DNA of 8,799 bases from JBEKYH01 sp049511115 (GTDB taxonomy: Bacteria > Planctomycetota > Phycisphaerae > Tepidisphaerales > Tepidisphaeraceae): assembly GCA_049511115.1 (NCBI GenBank), contig JBEKYH010000185.1, positions 1 through 8,799 of the forward strand, in the 5' to 3' direction. The position numbers were made by a program, and so were the translations under genes. The notes under the pieces are model-generated. The model was not told the origin of the DNA, did no database searches, and saw only the letters and a list, made by a program, of their open reading frames with translations. Of the stretch, positions 5,790 to 8,799 are shown in pieces. Numbering within the stretch: position 1 is the first letter of the stretch; each line of letters opens with the position of its first letter.

Positions 5790-7841
5790 TTACGGATTAG
5801 CAAAGCTCGGCACCGAAGGCGAGACGCCGCCGTTGTTTACATTTCCATTGTCACCGGGCTGAGCGGGCGTCGCCCCGCCGGTTGAACCGCCACCAGTCGA
5901 ACCACTGCCTGATGAACCCCCAAACGACGGCACATAACTGCCCGTTTGCGAGGCGTCCGATCCCGGCGTCGTCAGCAGCGCCGTGTCACTGGCGGTTTGC
6001 TTGTTGGAAGCGGTAGGGGGGCGAATGGGATCCGCCTGCGGACGACTTTCCAGCCCGGCGGCGGTCAAAGCATCCGTCAATTCCGCCGGCTGATCCACGA
6101 TCAGCGGCGCCAGCGCGACGCGACCGGAAGGATCGGTATCCGTTATCACCTGCTGGTCGGTCAGCGATTGCACGACCGCTACTACGTCGGCGTAGGTAAA
6201 ATCGAATGTGTCCTCACCCTCTGCCGCGCGTCCGCCCAGGCGTGAGACCACCTCCGCCAGCGTTGTCCCCGATTTCACGACGCTCGGTTTGGGGAGCCGG
6301 TCCTCGCGATAAAAAATCGTCAGCGATCGTCCCAGATCATCCGAGGAAATCGTCAGCCGGTCCTGCATGGCCGCGAATGTTACCGGCGGCGTCAGTGTCG
6401 GCGTATTCCCAAAAATCGCCAGCCGCGCTTCGCCGGACCGCGCCGCGTAAATCAGGGGCGGCCCAGGATAATCCACCAGGTCCAGCTTAAACCGCCCGTT
6501 AATGTCCGCCGTCACAATCCGCCGGTCGCCATGCGCCGCCAGAATCTTATACGCCTCGATCCTCACCTGCGCCTGCTCCGAACCCAGCAATGGCTCCAGC
6601 CGCTTGTCCAGCGCGGGCGTCGATTGCAATGAACCGATCGTGCGTATGGCCTCAAGCTGGAATGGATGGCCGGTTTGGGTCGCCATGCCGGTCAGAACAT
6701 CCAGGGCCTGCGCATCCCCGCAGAAAACCGCCGCCCGCGCGGCGGCGAATGCCACCGCCGGGTCCGGATCCGTCATCAGCGACTGATACACCGGCACCGC
6801 CGTCGGCCCCATCCCTTCCAAGCAAAAGGAAATATCCGTCAAAGGCGCATGGCGCGTGACCGCCAACTCCATGAGCTGATGGGTTTTAACCGCCGCGAAA
6901 TCCGCAGTGTCATTCAGATAAAGATGATTCACAACCCCGACAAAATGCCGCCAATCGCCGTTGTAGGAATAGGGCACAAACAATTCGACCAGCCCCTCAT
7001 CCTCCGCCGCGGCTGCGGGCCGGTCGTTTTCATCGTTGGGGAACCGATTGATGACCCGCGCCTCAATGGCCCGCGCGATGCTCGCCTGCGGCACGCGCAG
7101 TTGCAGGAAAATCGGCCGATCCTCTGTTACGAGCCCCCCGCGCATCACGGTTCCGGTATCCAGGGTGGCCTGCACCTGTGATGCCGTCACTCCGGGATAG
7201 GTTTTGTTAATTCCGTCCAGCGCATACTCGGGATTGACAAAAATGTCCCCCGCATCCGCGAACGCCAGCGTCGCGCCGGTCCCGGTCGGCAATTCCAAGC
7301 CGCGGACGTGCAGCTCCGTCTTGTACAAATGCCCATGCGCCAGGCTAGTCGTATGGGATCGCGGCATGGCCCGGACGATCAGATCAAATTGCTGCCCACG
7401 CCGTGCCCCCACCGGCAGCATCCCGATGACCTGCACAATCGCAACCCGCTTATCCCGCAGCACATCCTCCGGCTGCAGGGCCGTGAATTGCGGATCATCA
7501 TGCTGGCCGAACCCGGCAAGCGCCATGCGCTTGATCATTTCCTGGCGTACAACGGTGGGTATGCCGCTGTTGTCACCGGTGTCCTGTAGATTTACGACGA
7601 TGCTGTAACCGCCGACGGGGTAGGGGTCCGCGTTGCCCAGGTCGGTTCGTTCAAAAACCGTCCCGTGCATGAATTGCGGGACATCCGGCTTATACCCCTG
7701 ATCGACGTAAGGCTCCGGCTCCGGTAGCGACTTCGCCTGCGGCCCGCAGCCGGCCAGCAGCGAAGCGCACGCCAAGCCTCCGATTCCAACGCATCGAGCC
7801 AACCGCCCAAGCGGCTTAAGAATTTGCGCGCGGCCATTCAT
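5790..7841 (-). CDS. FlgI-like (P-ring-like) lipoprotein with HEAT repeats
   Basis: The protein has 683 residues from ATG 7841-7839, chosen over an in-frame GTG at 7856 because GGAGG lies 8 bases before the ATG. A lipoprotein signal ends in the lipobox LAGC (29-32), so Cys32 is the likely lipidation site. FlgI normally forms the flagellar P-ring in the periplasm. FlgI-like blocks are VGGYSIVVNLQDTGD (76-90), VAIVQVIGMLPVGARRGQQFD (133-153, minor variation from the family's V-x-V-x-A-x-L-P-x-x-A-x-x-G), TSLAHGHLYKTEL (165-177) and FLQLRVPQASIARAIEARVI (245-264). Residues about 335-440 form HEAT-like helical pairs. A further FlgI-like block, TTLAEVVSRL then YADVVAVVQSL (526-560), matches the family's C-terminal region. 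Residues 605-683 are Thr/Ser/Gly/Pro-rich and probably disordered. True FlgI is ~365 residues, has no lipobox and no HEAT repeats. With no flagellar neighbour, a non-flagellar envelope role is as likely as a P-ring role. Confidence 0.85.
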   Translation of the reverse strand: MNGRAQILKPLGRLARCVGIGGLACASLLAGCGPQAKSLPEPEPYVDQGYKPDVPQFMHGTVFERTDLGNADPYPVGGYSIVVNLQDTGDNSGIPTVVRQEMIKRMALAGFGQHDDPQFTALQPEDVLRDKRVAIVQVIGMLPVGARRGQQFDLIVRAMPRSHTTSLAHGHLYKTELHVRGLELPTGTGATLAFADAGDIFVNPEYALDGINKTYPGVTASQVQATLDTGTVMRGGLVTEDRPIFLQLRVPQASIARAIEARVINRFPNDENDRPAAAAEDEGLVELFVPYSYNGDWRHFVGVVNHLYLNDTADFAAVKTHQLMELAVTRHAPLTDISFCLEGMGPTAVPVYQSLMTDPDPAVAFAAARAAVFCGDAQALDVLTGMATQTGHPFQLEAIRTIGSLQSTPALDKRLEPLLGSEQAQVRIEAYKILAAHGDRRIVTADINGRFKLDLVDYPGPPLIYAARSGEARLAIFGNTPTLTPPVTFAAMQDRLTISSDDLGRSLTIFYREDRLPKPSVVKSGTTLAEVVSRLGGRAAEGEDTFDFTYADVVAVVQSLTDQQVITDTDPSGRVALAPLIVDQPAELTDALTAAGLESRPQADPIRPPTASNKQTASDTALLTTPGSDASQTGSYVPSFGGSSGSGSTGGGSTGGATPAQPGDNGNVNNGGVSPSVPSFANP

Positions 7842-7849
7842 TGCAAATA

Positions 7850-7854
7850 CCTCC
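7850..7854 (-). promoter_or_regulatory. Shine-Dalgarno site that fixes the FlgI-like start
   Basis: GGAGG on the minus strand lies 8 bases before ATG 7841-7839. The upstream GTG at 7856-7854 overlaps this site and would add five residues (MEVFA), so it is unlikely to be used. Confidence 0.8.
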
Positions 7855-7898
7855 ACATCTTATCGGACGCAGCCGCCTTGCCGCTTTAGGTCAAGGTA

Positions 7899-7923
7899 CG
7901 AGGACTGAGGGCCGAGGACTGAG
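7899..7923 (+). repeat. Short degenerate repeat, copy B (CGAGGACTGAG units)
   Basis: On the plus strand this reads CGAGGACTGAG, GGC, CGAGGACTGAG, followed by AAAAG. It is the same two-unit arrangement as copy A (1928-1960) but in the opposite orientation, about 5.9 kb away. It sits in the spacer between the nrdR stop and the FlgI-like start. Confidence 0.75.
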
Positions 7924-7951
7924 AAAAGCCCGCCCAATTCTTCCTCCGTCG

Positions 7952-7976
7952 CCTTGTCACCCGCTCACCTTGTCAC
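7952..7976. repeat. Direct repeat CCTTGTCAC, two copies
   Basis: CCTTGTCAC occurs at 7952-7960 and 7968-7976, separated by CCGCTCA. On the minus strand this is a GTGACAAGG pair. The right-hand copy also forms the left arm of the hairpin at 7969-7986. Confidence 0.6.
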
Positions 7977-7986
7977 GCCGGACAAG
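7969..7986 (-). terminator. Weak candidate hairpin downstream of nrdR
   Basis: CTTGTC (7969-7974) pairs with GACAAG (7981-7986) across the 6-base loop ACGCCG. On the nrdR transcript the stem starts 8 bases after the stop codon. The stem is only 6 bp and no U-tract follows, so it is at best a poor intrinsic terminator or an RNA 3'-end structure. Confidence 0.3.
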
Positions 7987-7994
7987 ACTAAGAA

Positions 7995-8528
7995 TCACTC
8001 CTCCGCGTCCCCCGCCTGCTCTTCACTCTCCTCAAACAACTTCCCCTGCTTCGGGTCGTCGTCGCGGCGCGAATCAATCACCGCCCGCACCTCGTCTCCG
8101 AGTTCCTCGACAGTTCGGAATCGCTTATGGACGCTGGCAAAGCGGATATACGCCACCTGATCGAGCCGCTTCAGGCGCTTGGTCACTTCCCGGGCGATTG
8201 TTTCGCTGCCTACTTCCCGGTCGTGATTGCGAAAGATGGTCTCCTCAACCTCATCGCGGATGCGGAGCAGTTCCTTCTGGGCCACGGGACGTTTGAAGAA
8301 CGCTCGCTCCAGCCCGGCCAAGACCTTTTCCCTCTCCCAAGGCTCGCGCCGCCCGTCTCGCTTAACCACTGTCAGGCGAAGGCTTTGCTCAATGCGCTCG
8401 TAGGTGGTAAAGCGCTTGTTGCAGCGCCCGCACTCGCGCCGCCGACGAATGGCCTTGCCGCCATCGCAAGCGCGTGAGTCGATGACCTTCAGGCTCTCCT
8501 TATCCGCATCGCAGAACGGACAGCGCAT
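7995..8528 (-). CDS. nrdR: Transcriptional repressor NrdR
   Basis: NrdR is the zinc-ribbon/ATP-cone regulator that senses ATP/dATP and represses ribonucleotide reductase genes by binding paired NrdR boxes. Residues 1-46 carry the zinc ribbon MRCPFC (Cys3, Cys6) and ECGRCNKRFTTYER (Cys33, Cys36). The ATP-cone spans about 50-140, starting LTVVKRDGRREPW and ending with VAYIRFASVHKRF (125-137); most family members have Tyr where His134 stands. The protein is 177 residues versus the usual ~150-160, owing to an acidic C-terminal tail (157-177, many Glu/Asp). I chose ATG 8528-8526, which gives the family's canonical start; TTG at 8531 would add one residue. No Shine-Dalgarno site precedes it. No ribonucleotide reductase gene or NrdR box is visible in the window, so its targets lie elsewhere. 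Confidence 0.97.
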   Translation of the reverse strand: MRCPFCDADKESLKVIDSRACDGGKAIRRRRECGRCNKRFTTYERIEQSLRLTVVKRDGRREPWEREKVLAGLERAFFKRPVAQKELLRIRDEVEETIFRNHDREVGSETIAREVTKRLKRLDQVAYIRFASVHKRFRTVEELGDEVRAVIDSRRDDDPKQGKLFEESEEQAGDAEE

Positions 8529-8537
8529 CAATAAATA

Positions 8538-8566
8538 ACAATACCGAGGACGCGCAATAAACGCAA
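8538..8566 (-). promoter_or_regulatory. Weak candidate promoter for nrdR
   Basis: On the minus strand TTGCGT (8561-8566) and TATTGT (8538-8543) are 17 bases apart. They match the sigma-70 consensus at 3 of 6 and 4 of 6 positions. The -10 box ends 9 bases before the ATG, so transcription would begin close to the start codon. That fits the absence of a Shine-Dalgarno site and would suggest a leaderless or near-leaderless message. Confidence 0.25.
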
Positions 8567-8575
8567 AACCCCCCG

Positions 8576-8601
8576 TTTCCCGCTTTCTCCTGCTTTCCCG
8601 C
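8576..8601. repeat. Short tandem pyrimidine repeat upstream of nrdR
   Basis: Three adjoining units are visible: TTTCCCGC (8576-8583), TTTCTCCTGC (8584-8593) and TTTCCCGC (8594-8601). The minus strand is almost pure purine. It resembles the short degenerate repeats in the other spacers. Confidence 0.5.
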
Positions 8602-8645
8602 CCTAAGTCCCCATAAGTTCCCGGCGGAGCGCCTCCCTCTCTTCC

Positions 8646-8684
8646 CCCGCCCCCGGTATTTCCGGGGGAGGGTCGGGGAGGGGG
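8646..8684 (+). repeat. REP-like palindrome with G-quadruplex motif
   Basis: CCCCCGG (8650-8656) and CCGGGGG (8662-8668) form a perfect 7-bp stem around TATTT. Past one G/A mismatch, three more C-G pairs extend it (8646-8648 with 8670-8672). The G-rich arm runs on into GGGGG-A-GGG-TC-GGGG-A-GGGGG (8664-8684), which fits the four-run G-quadruplex pattern with 1-2 base loops. The CCCCC...GGGGG-A-GGG-TCGGGG arrangement recalls dispersed REP-like intergenic elements common in bacteria. It lies just downstream of the gene ending at 8702. It could also act as a transcript-end hairpin for that gene, although no U-tract is present. Confidence 0.6.
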
Positions 8685-8701
8685 CCGAGTTCCGATCGCC
8701 G

Positions 8702-8799
8702 TTACAACTCCGCTCCTATTCTCCCCCCGTTGCCCACCAGCTCCCGATACTGCTCCCGCAAGCTCACGGTGTCTTTCGCCACGCGAAGCCGCAACTCTC
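8702..8799 (-). CDS. 3' end of an unidentified gene (partial)
   Basis: One minus-strand frame is open from the right edge to TAA at 8704-8702, giving 31 complete codons. It encodes a helical, charged tail: ELRLRVAKDTVSLREQYREL, then VGNGGRIGAEL. The other frames contain an early stop or read as implausible Gly/Arg/Ser-rich peptides. The balanced residue use and the heptad-like hydrophobic spacing look like a real C-terminus. The family cannot be recognised from this fragment. It lies 173 bases upstream of nrdR on the same strand. Confidence 0.55.
   Translation of the reverse strand, partial: ELRLRVAKDTVSLREQYRELVGNGGRIGAEL

Noticed and set aside
6666..7181. Plus-strand open frame of 171 codons over the FlgI-like gene
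   Set aside because: It is antisense to the FlgI and HEAT blocks; composition is Arg/His-rich, with no supported start.
281..7900. Shared 10-mer TCAAGGTACG just before the truncated gene (minus strand) and at 7891-7900 (plus strand)
   Set aside because: The match is only 10 bases with unrelated flanks, so it is easily coincidental.
8529..8701. NrdR box upstream of nrdR (autoregulation)
   Set aside because: No pair of A-C-A-C-W-A-T-A-T-style palindromes is present; the region is dominated by C- and G-runs.

Overview
The window looks like chromosomal DNA from a GC-rich planctomycete, probably in or near the class Phycisphaerae. The evidence is indirect: a secreted protein of a planctomycete-type uncharacterised family with threonine-arginine-proline (TRP) stretches, a FlgI-like lipoprotein carrying HEAT repeats, and spacers filled with short degenerate repeats. 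No rRNA, tRNA or CRISPR array was seen.

Layout from left to right. Positions 1-120 look like the end of an IS630-type insertion sequence: a consensus-like first dozen residues of its transposase run off the left edge on the minus strand. Its outer boundary falls at a CTAG site inside a small minus-strand gene, of which only the first ~55 codons remain (121-283). Next come a VOC-family (glyoxalase fold) protein (309-695, minus) and a divergently transcribed secreted protein of unknown function (806-1903, plus).

The rest of the window reads on the minus strand. In transcription order it holds the 3' end of an unidentified gene (8702-8799), the ribonucleotide reductase repressor nrdR (7995-8528), a FlgI-like lipoprotein (5790-7841) and the condensin ATPase smc (1965-5675). 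The last three cover DNA-precursor supply, the envelope and chromosome organisation. The spacers are 114-173 bp and each large gene has its own Shine-Dalgarno site, so a single operon is not demonstrated.

The most interesting items are: (1) the FlgI-like protein, which keeps recognisable N- and C-terminal FlgI blocks but has a HEAT-repeat segment between them, a lipoprotein signal and a Gly/Ser tail, with no flagellar neighbour; (2) the IS630-type insertion that truncates a gene; (3) two inverted copies of a short repeat that bracket the smc/FlgI-like pair; (4) an approximately 25-30 residue insertion in the C-terminal head half of SMC; (5) a REP-like palindrome with a strong G-quadruplex motif upstream of nrdR. 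I saw no complete new defence or mobile system.
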